Source: CAZUYC01 sp964624475 (GTDB lineage Bacteria > Myxococcota_A > UBA9160 > SMWR01). From it: DNA of 64,000 bases. Position numbers and translations under genes: made by a program. The stretch spans positions 31,885 through 95,884 of the forward strand of contig CAZUYC010000004.1 in the NCBI GenBank assembly GCA_964624475.1, read 5' to 3'. Under the pieces are notes generated by a model that ran no database searches, was not told the DNA's origin, and saw nothing but the letters and a program-made list of their open reading frames with translations. Below, piece after piece: positions 53,375-60,299 of the stretch. Numbering within the stretch: position 1 is the first letter of the stretch; the number at the start of each line of letters is the position of its first letter.

Positions 53375-54088
53375 TCACGCGCTCCTCTCGGCTCCGGCCG
53401 GGCCGGGTCGCCGGTAGCTCCCGGCGTAGGCCGGCGTCGCGATCCCGGGCGCGAGCCGCGGGTCGGGGAGCGCTGCTTCGGGAACGAGGTGCAGCGGGAT
53501 CACGCCGGCCCAATAGGGCAGGGCGTGGTCCTCCTCCGCGTCGAGCGGCGGACCGCTCCGGACCTTGGCCGAGGCCTCGACGAGCGGGAGCGCGAGAACG
53601 CAGGTCTGCGCCAGCTCCTTCGCGCTCGGCCGGCGCGTGTCGCGCCAGCGACCGGGCGCCACGTGCTCGACGAGGGCGCGCATCGCGCGTAGCCGCGCCT
53701 CCGCCTCCTCGACGAGCTGCGCGCGCCCGAGCACCACGACCGATCGGTAGTTCATCGAGTGGTGGAAGGCGGAGCGCGCGAGCACGAGACCGTCGACCAG
53801 CGTCACGCTGACGCAGACCGGAATGCCGCCGGCGAGGCTCTGCAGCATCCGGCTGGCCGGCGAGCCGTGCAGGTAGAGCGTCTCGCCGTCGCGGGCGTAG
53901 GCGGTCGGGATCGCGAACGGCTGCCCCTCGGCCACGAAGGCCACGTGGCAGACGAGCCCCTCGTCGAGGATCGCGTGCACGGTCTCGCGGTCGTAGCGGC
54001 CGCGCTCGGCCCGGCGCCGCACGCGCGTCCGCGCGGTCGGGGCGAAGCCCTCGCCTCGGGTCCCGGATCCAGGCGGCGCGGCGGCCAT
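53375..54088 (-). CDS. Pyridoxamine-5'-phosphate-oxidase-fold FMN/flavin protein
   Basis: 237 aa. It has the split-barrel flavin domain of PNPOx-like proteins: VCHVAFVAEGQPFAIPTAYARDGETLYLHGSPASRMLQSLAGG, VTLVDGLVLARSAFHHSMNYRSVVVLGRA, and a C-terminal TCVLALPLVEASAKVRSGP. This PF12900-type subgroup is linked to nitroimidazole resistance or haem/flavin binding in relatives, often with uncertain activity. ATG 54088. It is divergent from a MocR regulator 83 bp away; PNPOx-fold genes are standard neighbours and targets of such regulators, so the regulator probably controls it. Confidence 0.82.
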   Translation of the reverse strand: MAAAPPGSGTRGEGFAPTARTRVRRRAERGRYDRETVHAILDEGLVCHVAFVAEGQPFAIPTAYARDGETLYLHGSPASRMLQSLAGGIPVCVSVTLVDGLVLARSAFHHSMNYRSVVVLGRAQLVEEAEARLRAMRALVEHVAPGRWRDTRRPSAKELAQTCVLALPLVEASAKVRSGPPLDAEEDHALPYWAGVIPLHLVPEAALPDPRLAPGIATPAYAGSYRRPGPAGAERSA

Positions 54089-54153
54089 CGCTTCCTCCTC
54101 CCGCGGCCCCGCGCCGGGCCGCGCGTGCGAGGCCTGGCGGGCGGGCGCTTATT

Positions 54154-54167
54154 TTGTAACAATACAA
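54154..54167. promoter_or_regulatory. Operator-like inverted repeat between PNPOx-like gene and MocR gene
   Basis: TTGTA-ACAA-TACAA is a perfect 5-bp inverted repeat with a 4-base centre in the AT-rich divergent gap. TACAAT at 54163-54168 could also serve as a -10 box for the MocR gene. MocR regulators bind the gap between themselves and PNPOx-like genes, so this is the best operator candidate; no footprint is known. Confidence 0.5.
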
Positions 54168-54171
54168 TAAG

Positions 54172-55527
54172 GTGAACGTTCTAGATCGTAAGTATATCAC
54201 GGCCATCACGGCCATCACGGCCATCACGGGATCGGGCGCCGTCGAGATCGCGCGCAGCGTCGAGCGGGCCGTGGGCGAGGGGCGCCTCGCCCCCGGGGCG
54301 CGGCTCCCGACGGTCCGCGCGCTCGCCCGGGCGCTCGGCGTGAGCCCGACCACGGTGGCGGCGGCCTACCGGGGCCTGCGCGGGCGCGGCGTGCTGCTCG
54401 CGGCCGGGCGCCGCGGGACCCGTGTCGCCGGCGAACCGCCGCTGCGCACGCGCATCGCCGCGCCCGTGCCGAAGGGGGTCCGCGACCTCGCGAGCGGGAA
54501 CCCCGACCCGGCGCTCCTCCCCCAGCTCGGTCCGGCGCTGCGCCGGACCCCGGCGAAGCACCATCTCTACGGGGCGCCGAACCCGGTGCCGGAGCTCCTG
54601 CGCCGCGTCGCCCGCGAGCTCGGAGCGGACGGGATCCCGCCCGGACGCATCGCGGTGGTGTCGGGCGCCCTCGACGGGATCGAGCGCGTGCTCGAGGCGC
54701 AGCTGCGCCCGGGCGACCGCATCGCGGTCGAGGACCCGGGCTTCACGGGCGTCCTCGACCTGTGCGCGGCGCGCGGCCTCGAGCCGCTCCCGGTGCAGCT
54801 CGACGACGAGGGGCCGCTGCCGGAGAGCCTGGCGGCGGCGCTGGCGGCCGGAGCCGAGGCCTTCGTGCTGACGCCCCGCGCGCAGAACCCGACGGGCGCC
54901 GCGCTCTCGCTGCCGAGAGCGAAGGCGCTGCGCGCGGTGCTGCGCCGGCACCCGCGCGCGCTCGTGATCGAGGACGATCACGCCGGCGCCGTGGCGGGAG
55001 CGCCGGCGCGGACGCTCTGCGCAGCGCGGCGCGAGCGCTGGGCCGTGGTCCGCTCCGTCGCGAAGGCGCTCGGCCCCGACCTCCGCGTCGCGTTCCTGTG
55101 CGGCGACGCCGCGACGCTGGCGCGGGTCGAAGGGCGTCAGCAGATGGGGCTCCGCTGGGTGAGCTTCCTGCTCCAGCGCCTGACCCTCGAGCTCGCCACC
55201 GACCCGGCGGCGCGGGCGGTGGTGCGGCGCGCCACCCGGACCTACGCGCGGCGGCGCGACGCTTTGCTGCGCGCGCTCGCCGCCCGCGGAGTGGCGGCTC
55301 ACGCGCGCTCGGGCCTGAACGTCTGGGTCCCCGTCCCCGAGGAGGGCGCGGTCGCACAGCGCCTGCTCGCCCAGGGCTTCGCGGTGGCGGCCGGCGAGCG
55401 CTTCCGCATCCGCAGCGCACCCGCGATCCGCATCACGACGGCGGCGCTCGAGACCGCAGCGGCGCCGCGCGTCGCCGACGCGGTGGCCGCGGCGCTCGGC
55501 GCGGGCCGGCCGGGCGCGGCCGCCTGA
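54172..55527 (+). CDS. MocR-type GntR/aminotransferase transcriptional regulator (PdxR-like)
   Basis: 451 aa. An N-terminal GntR winged helix (about 20-80: GRLAPGARLPTVRALARALGVSPTTVAAAYRGLRGRGVL) is fused to a fold-type I aminotransferase domain (about 110-440: HHLYGAPNPVPELLRRVARELG, EDPGFTGVLDLCAARGLEPLPV, LTPRAQNPTGAALS, VRSVAKALGPDLRVAF with the PLP-binding Lys). Such regulators sense PLP and an amine or amino acid. The N-terminus encodes ITAITAIT from tandem 9-bp DNA repeats. GTG 54172 is the only in-frame start near the operator. Divergent from the PNPOx-like gene. Confidence 0.88.
   Translation: MNVLDRKYITAITAITAITGSGAVEIARSVERAVGEGRLAPGARLPTVRALARALGVSPTTVAAAYRGLRGRGVLLAAGRRGTRVAGEPPLRTRIAAPVPKGVRDLASGNPDPALLPQLGPALRRTPAKHHLYGAPNPVPELLRRVARELGADGIPPGRIAVVSGALDGIERVLEAQLRPGDRIAVEDPGFTGVLDLCAARGLEPLPVQLDDEGPLPESLAAALAAGAEAFVLTPRAQNPTGAALSLPRAKALRAVLRRHPRALVIEDDHAGAVAGAPARTLCAARRERWAVVRSVAKALGPDLRVAFLCGDAATLARVEGRQQMGLRWVSFLLQRLTLELATDPAARAVVRRATRTYARRRDALLRALAARGVAAHARSGLNVWVPVPEEGAVAQRLLAQGFAVAAGERFRIRSAPAIRITTAALETAAAPRVADAVAAALGAGRPGAAA
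54196..54230 (+). repeat. Tandem 9-bp repeat in the MocR gene
   Basis: ATCACGGCC is repeated exactly three times at 54196-54222 with an eight-base fourth copy. It encodes Ile-Thr-Ala units in the N-terminal tail of the MocR protein, ahead of the DNA-binding domain. Slippage would change copy number in whole codons. Confidence 0.85.
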
Positions 55528-55538
55528 GCGCGCCCTGG

Positions 55539-55600
55539 CCGCGTTTCTCACCAGGGCGGGCCGATGCGTCGCCAAGGTCACGCCCTGGTGAGAAACGCGG
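55539..55600. terminator. Long hairpin between convergent genes, bidirectional terminator candidate
   Basis: Perfect 20-bp arms CCGCGTTTCTCACCAGGGCG (55539-55558) and its complement (55581-55600) enclose a 22-base loop. It sits between the MocR stop (55527) and the response-regulator stop (55606) on the other strand, so it serves both. There is no U-tract, so it is not a classic intrinsic terminator; the arm length also suits a small mobile repeat relic. Confidence 0.65.
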
Positions 55601-55605
55601 GCTGG

Positions 55606-56325
55606 CTACGGCCGGCGCTCGCGCGGGTCGGGATTCGGATCCGAGAAGCGGTAGCCGACGCCGCGCACGGTCTCGAGGATCGCGCGCGCGCTGCCGAGCT
55701 TGCGGCGGATGCTCTTCACGTGCGCATCGACGGCGCGCTCGCTCTGGCCCGCGCCCGGCCCGCGCAGCCGCTCGATCAGGTCGCGGCGGCGCACGACGCG
55801 CCCCTTCTCGGCGACGATCGCCGCGAGGACCCGGAACTCCGTCGGCGTGAGCGCGATCCGCCGGCCCTGCACCTCGACGCGTCCGGCGCCCGAGTCGATC
55901 AGGACTCCGCTGGCGCGGGCGCCGTCGTCCCGAGCGGGCCCCGCGGCCTCGTCGAAGGCGCGCAGCAGCGCGCGCACGCGCACGGCGAGCTCCGGGGCGT
56001 AGTAGGGCTTGGCGAGGAAGTCGTCGGCGCCGGCCTCGAAGGCGAGCACGCGGTCGATCTCGCTCGCCTGCGCGCTCACCACGAAGACGGGCGTGCGCGC
56101 GGTCGCGGGGTTCTCGCGGATCATGCGCAGGAGGCCCAGGCCCGAGAGGTCGCGCAGGTAGAGCTCGATCAGCACCAGGTCGAAGCGCTCCGCGGCGAGG
56201 GCGCGCAGCGCCGCGTCGGCCGTCGCCGCGCCGGTGCAGAGGACGCGCAGGCCGACGCTCTCGCCGGCGTGCCGGAGCGAGTCGGGATCCGAATCGACGA
56301 CGAGGATCCGCTTCGGGCCCGCCAC
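55606..56325 (-). CDS. Orphan OmpR/PhoB-type response regulator with Glu at phospho-acceptor
   Basis: 239 aa. The receiver domain (3-120) has the acidic pair (Asp11/Asp13 in ILVVDSDPD), Ser84 in FVVSAQ and Lys106 in DDFLAKPYY. At the phospho-acceptor position the sequence is LVLIELYLRDLSG with Glu54 instead of Asp; the codon is GAG. Asp-to-Glu often mimics phosphorylation. The C-terminal OmpR winged helix (about 145-235: RRIALTPTEFRVLAAIVAEKGRVV, SERAVDAHVKSIRRKLGSA, VRGVGYRFSDPNP) is intact. No histidine kinase is adjacent. Start GTG 56325. Confidence 0.88.
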   Translation of the reverse strand: MAGPKRILVVDSDPDSLRHAGESVGLRVLCTGAATADAALRALAAERFDLVLIELYLRDLSGLGLLRMIRENPATARTPVFVVSAQASEIDRVLAFEAGADDFLAKPYYAPELAVRVRALLRAFDEAAGPARDDGARASGVLIDSGAGRVEVQGRRIALTPTEFRVLAAIVAEKGRVVRRRDLIERLRGPGAGQSERAVDAHVKSIRRKLGSARAILETVRGVGYRFSDPNPDPRERRP

Positions 56326-56446
56326 GCCGATCCGACCCCCTGCACCTTGCTGGATTCCTGCGAGGGAACCACTCCTTCGTTGCGAGCCGATGGCGCCCGT
56401 GTGGGATTCTTGTGGCGAATCGGTGACGGCGCCCGCGGGGGGATTC

Positions 56447-57289
56447 CTAATCGCCGGTGGACGCGGTCGTCCCGGCCGGTGCGAAGGCGTGATCGATCGC
56501 GGCGCGAAGCTCCCCGGCGACCTCCGGGGTCCATCGGCCCTGGAAGAGCAACCGGCCCTCGTTCGTCTGCAGCAGCACGGCGGGGAGCGGAGCCTTGGCG
56601 GAGAGCAGGGTCTGGGTGTAGGACTCGGCCAGGAAGTCGAACAGGAAAGGCACGGGCCACCCGAGCGAGCGCAGGCGCTCGGCGAGCTTCTCGTCGGGAT
56701 GCTGGCCCTCCGGGAAGAGGACGGTGAGCACCCCGTGGCGGTCCCGGAGCGGGGCGAGCGCGGCCGCGAGCTCGACGAAGCTCGCCGCCCCCGGGTCGGC
56801 GAAGACGCACAGGAAGCCCGGCCGCTGCATCGTCGCGGGCAGGCCGAAGGCAGCCATACGCTCCGCCCGGGGATCGAGCAGCTTCGACCCGATCGCGACG
56901 GCGAAGTTCGGACCCATCTTGCCTTCCTCGCCCCGCCGGATGCGATTGGCGCGCTCGAGGAGGTCCGTGACGCCCACGGGGACCACGTGCTGCCCGTCGC
57001 GCCCGAAGTCGATCCGTGCCCGCCCGGACTCCTCGACGCGGACCAGGACCCCGCGGGCGCCCGCGTCGAGCGGCCTCTCCCGTGCCTCCGGCTTCCAGCG
57101 CTCGACCAGCGCGACCTGATACGGCCAGAAGCGTTCGCTCGCGAGGAGGTTCTCCGGCGTCACCACGGGCGCATCGCGATCGGCCACATCGTGTGCGGGA
57201 AGATCCCCGGGCGTGGGTTCGCGAGCTTCTCCGCGGAGCGGGACGGCGACCCCCAGCGCGAGGGCCAGCAGCCAGAAGAGCCTGCGCAT
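56447..57289 (-). CDS. Exported thioredoxin-fold-like protein lacking CXXC
   Basis: 280 aa. ATG 57289 has GAGGA six bases upstream. Signal peptide (RRLFWLLALALGVAVPLRGEA). The central part (residues about 145-270) reads QRPGFLCVFADPGAASFVELAAALAPLRDRHGVLTVLFPEG, WPVPFLFDFLAESYTQ, APLPAVLLQTNEGRLLFQGRW. This has the strand-helix pattern and cis-Pro-like PAV of AhpC/thioredoxin-like proteins, with no redox cysteine pair. It would be a periplasmic non-redox member if the fold call is right. Downstream of the PEP-CTERM and TonB-receptor genes on the same strand, separated from the former by a terminator. Confidence 0.6.
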   Translation of the reverse strand: MRRLFWLLALALGVAVPLRGEAREPTPGDLPAHDVADRDAPVVTPENLLASERFWPYQVALVERWKPEARERPLDAGARGVLVRVEESGRARIDFGRDGQHVVPVGVTDLLERANRIRRGEEGKMGPNFAVAIGSKLLDPRAERMAAFGLPATMQRPGFLCVFADPGAASFVELAAALAPLRDRHGVLTVLFPEGQHPDEKLAERLRSLGWPVPFLFDFLAESYTQTLLSAKAPLPAVLLQTNEGRLLFQGRWTPEVAGELRAAIDHAFAPAGTTASTGD

Positions 57290-57312
57290 CGATCGTCCTC
57301 TAGCAGAAAGTA

Positions 57313-57340
57313 GAGCCGCCACCCGTTGGGGTGGCGGCTC
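57313..57340 (-). terminator. Rho-independent terminator after the PEP-CTERM gene
   Basis: A perfect 12-bp stem (GAGCCGCCACCC, 57313-57324, and GGGTGGCGGCTC, 57329-57340) with a GTTG loop. Read on the minus strand it lies 25 bases after the PEP-CTERM stop (57365) and is followed by CTACTTTCTGC, a T-rich tail. It ends the receptor-to-PEP-CTERM transcript before the next minus-strand gene. Confidence 0.85.
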
Positions 57341-57364
57341 ACGGTTCCCCGGCAGCTGCAGAAG

Positions 57365-58171
57365 TCAAGAGCGGCGGCGGCGTCCAACGATGTGGCAGCT
57401 TCCGAGGAACAAGAGACCGGTAGCGGCCTGGATGGTAGAGCTCGGCTCGGGAAGCAGCACGATCGCCACGTTGTCGATGATCGGCTGCCCGACCGAGGGG
57501 TCCAGGCTCACGCGCACGAAGGCCGTGTCCGTGACGGCAGCCGTCAGGGGTGCGCTGAAGCGCGTGTCGGTGGTCGTGAGATTGAACGTCGTCATCGGGC
57601 TGTAGCTGATGCCGTCCGTCGAGAACTCGACGTCCACGGCCGAGCTGCCGGAGAAGGTCCTGCCGCCGAGGCTCAGCTCCCAGTGGTTGCTGGGCGGGGG
57701 CGCGACGCCGAGGTCGGCCGAGAAGACGGCCAGCGCCGACTGGGGAGCGGTGACCCCGATCAGACTGAAGAACGGCTGCCCCGCGCTCTGCAGCGCCGTC
57801 CGCGCGTCGAAGGGAACGTAGCCGGGGGCCTCCGGAGCGCTCCGGTTCGAGGCGAGCGACCCTCCGGTCAGGGCCGCGCTCGGGACGAGCGCCGGATTCG
57901 CCGAGGTCGGATCGACGGACGTCGAGCCGAAGCTCCCGTCGAAGTAGGCGGTCCCGAAGACTGCGGCCGGCGGTCCCGCGCCGGGGGCGGCGGCCCGGCT
58001 CGAGTAGTTCGCTCCCAGCGTATTCGAGGGGATCAGGGCGCCGCTCGTGATCATGCGCCCGTCGCCGATGTACTGGGAGAAGTCCCAGCCGGCGATCGTC
58101 TCGGCCTGCGCCGAGCCTGCCAGCCAAACCACGATCGTCGCGATCGAGGTGATCAGCGGTCTCGTTCTCAT
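57365..58171 (-). CDS. PEP-CTERM sorting-domain protein
   Basis: 268 aa. Signal peptide (RPLITSIATIVVWLAGSAQA), extracellular beta-rich body beginning ETIAGWDFSQYIGDGRM with many Ser/Ala/Gly/Thr and Asn, a segment HWELSLGGRTFSGSSAVDVEFSTDGISYSP, and the C-terminal tail LPEPSST, a hydrophobic helix and RRRRS. The PEP motif, helix and Arg cluster make the exosortase recognition tail. It is the last gene before a terminator, downstream of the large secreted protein. A PEP-CTERM-specific exosortase must be elsewhere; the window's exosortase is of the H type. Function: exported surface/matrix protein, otherwise unknown. Confidence 0.88.
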   Translation of the reverse strand: MRTRPLITSIATIVVWLAGSAQAETIAGWDFSQYIGDGRMITSGALIPSNTLGANYSSRAAAPGAGPPAAVFGTAYFDGSFGSTSVDPTSANPALVPSAALTGGSLASNRSAPEAPGYVPFDARTALQSAGQPFFSLIGVTAPQSALAVFSADLGVAPPPSNHWELSLGGRTFSGSSAVDVEFSTDGISYSPMTTFNLTTTDTRFSAPLTAAVTDTAFVRVSLDPSVGQPIIDNVAIVLLPEPSSTIQAATGLLFLGSCHIVGRRRRS

Positions 58172-58253
58172 GATGTGGGGTCCTTTTCCTTCCCGGAGTT
58201 CTCTCGTCCAGGTTTGCGTGCGCGCTCGGGTCGCTGCCCGAGGCGGCCCCGAT

Positions 58254-60002
58254 TCAGTTCGAGAGCAGGCCCGCCATGCTGAGAGCCGTCCAGCCGGTCG
58301 TCCAGATCCCCGGCACGGCCGGCGCGGTGCTCGCGAAGGCCCCGCGGTAGGTCGCCGCCGGGTCCAGCCCGAAGAACACCGGCATGGGGCCACCCAGGCG
58401 GCAGTTCGGGCTCGGGGAGTTGATCGGACGCGGGTCGATCGGCGAGCCCAGCAGGCTCGCGTCGAGCTTGCCAGCCAGCCCCGTCGGCACGAACGCGCCG
58501 TTCTCGTTCACCAGACCGCTGAACTGGGCGGGCGTAGCGGCGTAGCAGTTGGCGCTGACCACCGGGGGGGCGCCGAGGGCGAGCGCCTCGGCGTCGCCGT
58601 TGGCGATCGCCACGTCCTCGCACGGAAGGCTCAGCGCGCCGACGTTCTGCCAGGTCGACGAGAGCACGGAGGCGATGCCCGCCGTCACGTTCTGGCAGGT
58701 CTGGTAGCCCGGTGCACCTCCGTCGCCGGGCGGATTCGGGATTTCGAAGCCGCGAGCCGTCCCGGTGTTGACGACGATGCTGTTCAGCATCTGGCCCGCG
58801 TAGCCGTTGCGCATCATGACGCCTTGATTGGCGGCTGCCGGGGAGACGGAGGGGTTCGGTCCGTCCGGCGTGGAGCCGATCGCCGTCAGGTTGTAGACGG
58901 CGGCGCCCGAGAGCGGCCAGGGAGCCGGGTTGGGCGGCAGGACCGTCGACGGGGGCCCGACGAGGTTCACGTTCGAGCAGACCTCGTTGAAGTCGTCGCC
59001 GTCCCACTCGCCGGCCCTGTCGCCCGACGCGCTGCCGTAGAGCGCGCCGCTGTTCTCGTTGAAGTAGGGCATCAGGCCGAACAGGAACTGGTTGGCTCCG
59101 GTGTAGCCCTGGTCGAGGTCGAAGGTGTCGTCGCCGGCGTACGCGACCATGAGGTTCCGGCCGTTCACCGTGCCGCCGAACCACTCGATGCCGTCGTCGA
59201 AGTTCGCATAGACCTCGACGAACTCGAAGACCGTGCCGTCTCCGACGCCCCCCAGGGTCACGCCGTTGAGCTCGTTGCTGTTGCCGATCTCGTCGCCCGC
59301 GTGGCGGACCGAGACGTAGCGGAGCGAGCCCGAGTTGTCGTGCGCCTCGACGCCGCCGTAGGCCGCATCCGCGACCGGGAAGCCGGGGACGGTGAGGCCC
59401 TCGACGATGTTCAGGCCCACGCCGAGACCCGCGCAGTTGCCGACGTTGATCGGAGCCCTGCCGAGCACGACGAGGCCGCCCCAGAGGGCCACGTTGGCGG
59501 TGCCCGCCGGGTTGAGCGGCGAGAGCGGGTGCTGCTCGCAGTCGTCATCGAGGAACGCGTCGCCGGGGACCCAGGCATCCTCGAAGCCGTCGCTGTTGTC
59601 GTCGTCGGCGATGTTGTCGCCCGGAGGCAGCAGCGTCACGTTGTTCACGTTGTCGACCGCGGCGGTCGTCATGACGATCGGGAGGTTGGAAGCGCCCTCG
59701 GCGCGGATGCGACCCGACTGGGTGACGACCAGGGCGCCCGGGCTGCCGGCGATGACCCCCGGGATCACCGGACCGGTGCGCGGCTGACCGCGGATGATCG
59801 TGCCGGGGGTGATGGTGAGGGTGGCGCCGCTCTTCACGAAGATCGGCTGCTGGAGGATGATCTCGCCACTCCAGGTCGTGTCCGCCACGATGTCGGCGCC
59901 GACGACCGTCTCCGGATCGGACGCCCCGCAGTCCTGGGCGCGCGCGTTCCCGGCGACGGCGACGAGTGCGAAGGCGAGCGTAGCAGTGAGCTTCTTCTGC
60001 AT
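58254..60002 (-). CDS. Large secreted protein paired with TonB-dependent receptor
   Basis: 582 aa. Signal peptide (LTATLAFALVAVAGNARA). The body has a beta-helix-like start (GEIILQQPIFVKSGATLTITPGTIIRG), GGLVVLGRAPINVG, ALRYVSVRHAGDEIGN, FVEVYANFDDGIEWFGGTVNGRNLMVAYAGDDTFDLDQGYTG, and an Asn/Asp-rich composition with Cys pairs. The C-terminus ATYRGAFAS...GIWTTGWTAL matches a recurrent group of exported proteins found beside TonB-dependent receptors. The sequence suggests a secreted, metal- or substrate-binding surface protein; no catalytic motif is recognised. ATG 60002. The upstream 297-bp gap contains TTCAC repeats. Confidence 0.75.
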   Translation of the reverse strand: MQKKLTATLAFALVAVAGNARAQDCGASDPETVVGADIVADTTWSGEIILQQPIFVKSGATLTITPGTIIRGQPRTGPVIPGVIAGSPGALVVTQSGRIRAEGASNLPIVMTTAAVDNVNNVTLLPPGDNIADDDNSDGFEDAWVPGDAFLDDDCEQHPLSPLNPAGTANVALWGGLVVLGRAPINVGNCAGLGVGLNIVEGLTVPGFPVADAAYGGVEAHDNSGSLRYVSVRHAGDEIGNSNELNGVTLGGVGDGTVFEFVEVYANFDDGIEWFGGTVNGRNLMVAYAGDDTFDLDQGYTGANQFLFGLMPYFNENSGALYGSASGDRAGEWDGDDFNEVCSNVNLVGPPSTVLPPNPAPWPLSGAAVYNLTAIGSTPDGPNPSVSPAAANQGVMMRNGYAGQMLNSIVVNTGTARGFEIPNPPGDGGAPGYQTCQNVTAGIASVLSSTWQNVGALSLPCEDVAIANGDAEALALGAPPVVSANCYAATPAQFSGLVNENGAFVPTGLAGKLDASLLGSPIDPRPINSPSPNCRLGGPMPVFFGLDPAATYRGAFASTAPAVPGIWTTGWTALSMAGLLSN

Positions 60003-60223
60003 CGTTGTCGTCTCACCCCTCTGGGTTGTTGGTGGTCTCGCGTCGCCGAGATCAGGCCAGCGGCGACGTGGCGAGCCTACGCAGCGGCGCGAGAAAGGTC
60101 TTCCGATCTGCGGCCATGCACCGGCGGTTTGCGGACATCCCGTCGCGAAGCTTGGGTGACGAAGGTCGACGGCGAACCGTGGTCTCGGCGCGCCCCGTGC
60201 CCGCGCTGGCGCCGGGGCGCACC

Positions 60224-60259
60224 TTCACCCGATCTTCAACGGATTCACGGGAGGTTCAC
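60224..60259 (+). promoter_or_regulatory. Spaced TTCAC direct repeats, PHO-box-like
   Basis: TTCAC at 60224, TTCAA at 60235, TTCAC at 60244 and TTCAC at 60255 lie in the gap between the receptor stop (60300) and the secreted-protein start (60002), with spacings of 11, 9 and 11 bp. Direct repeats of this length at 11-bp spacing are the pattern of PhoB-type boxes. The match is by eye. Confidence 0.35.
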
Positions 60260-60299
60260 GCAGGCGCCGCGGTGCTGCGATGGGCGGCGCGGTGGCCGG

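Noticed and set aside
54196..54230. A CRISPR-like or regulatory repeat array
   Set aside because: The unit is only 9 bp, without spacers, and lies inside a coding region in frame.
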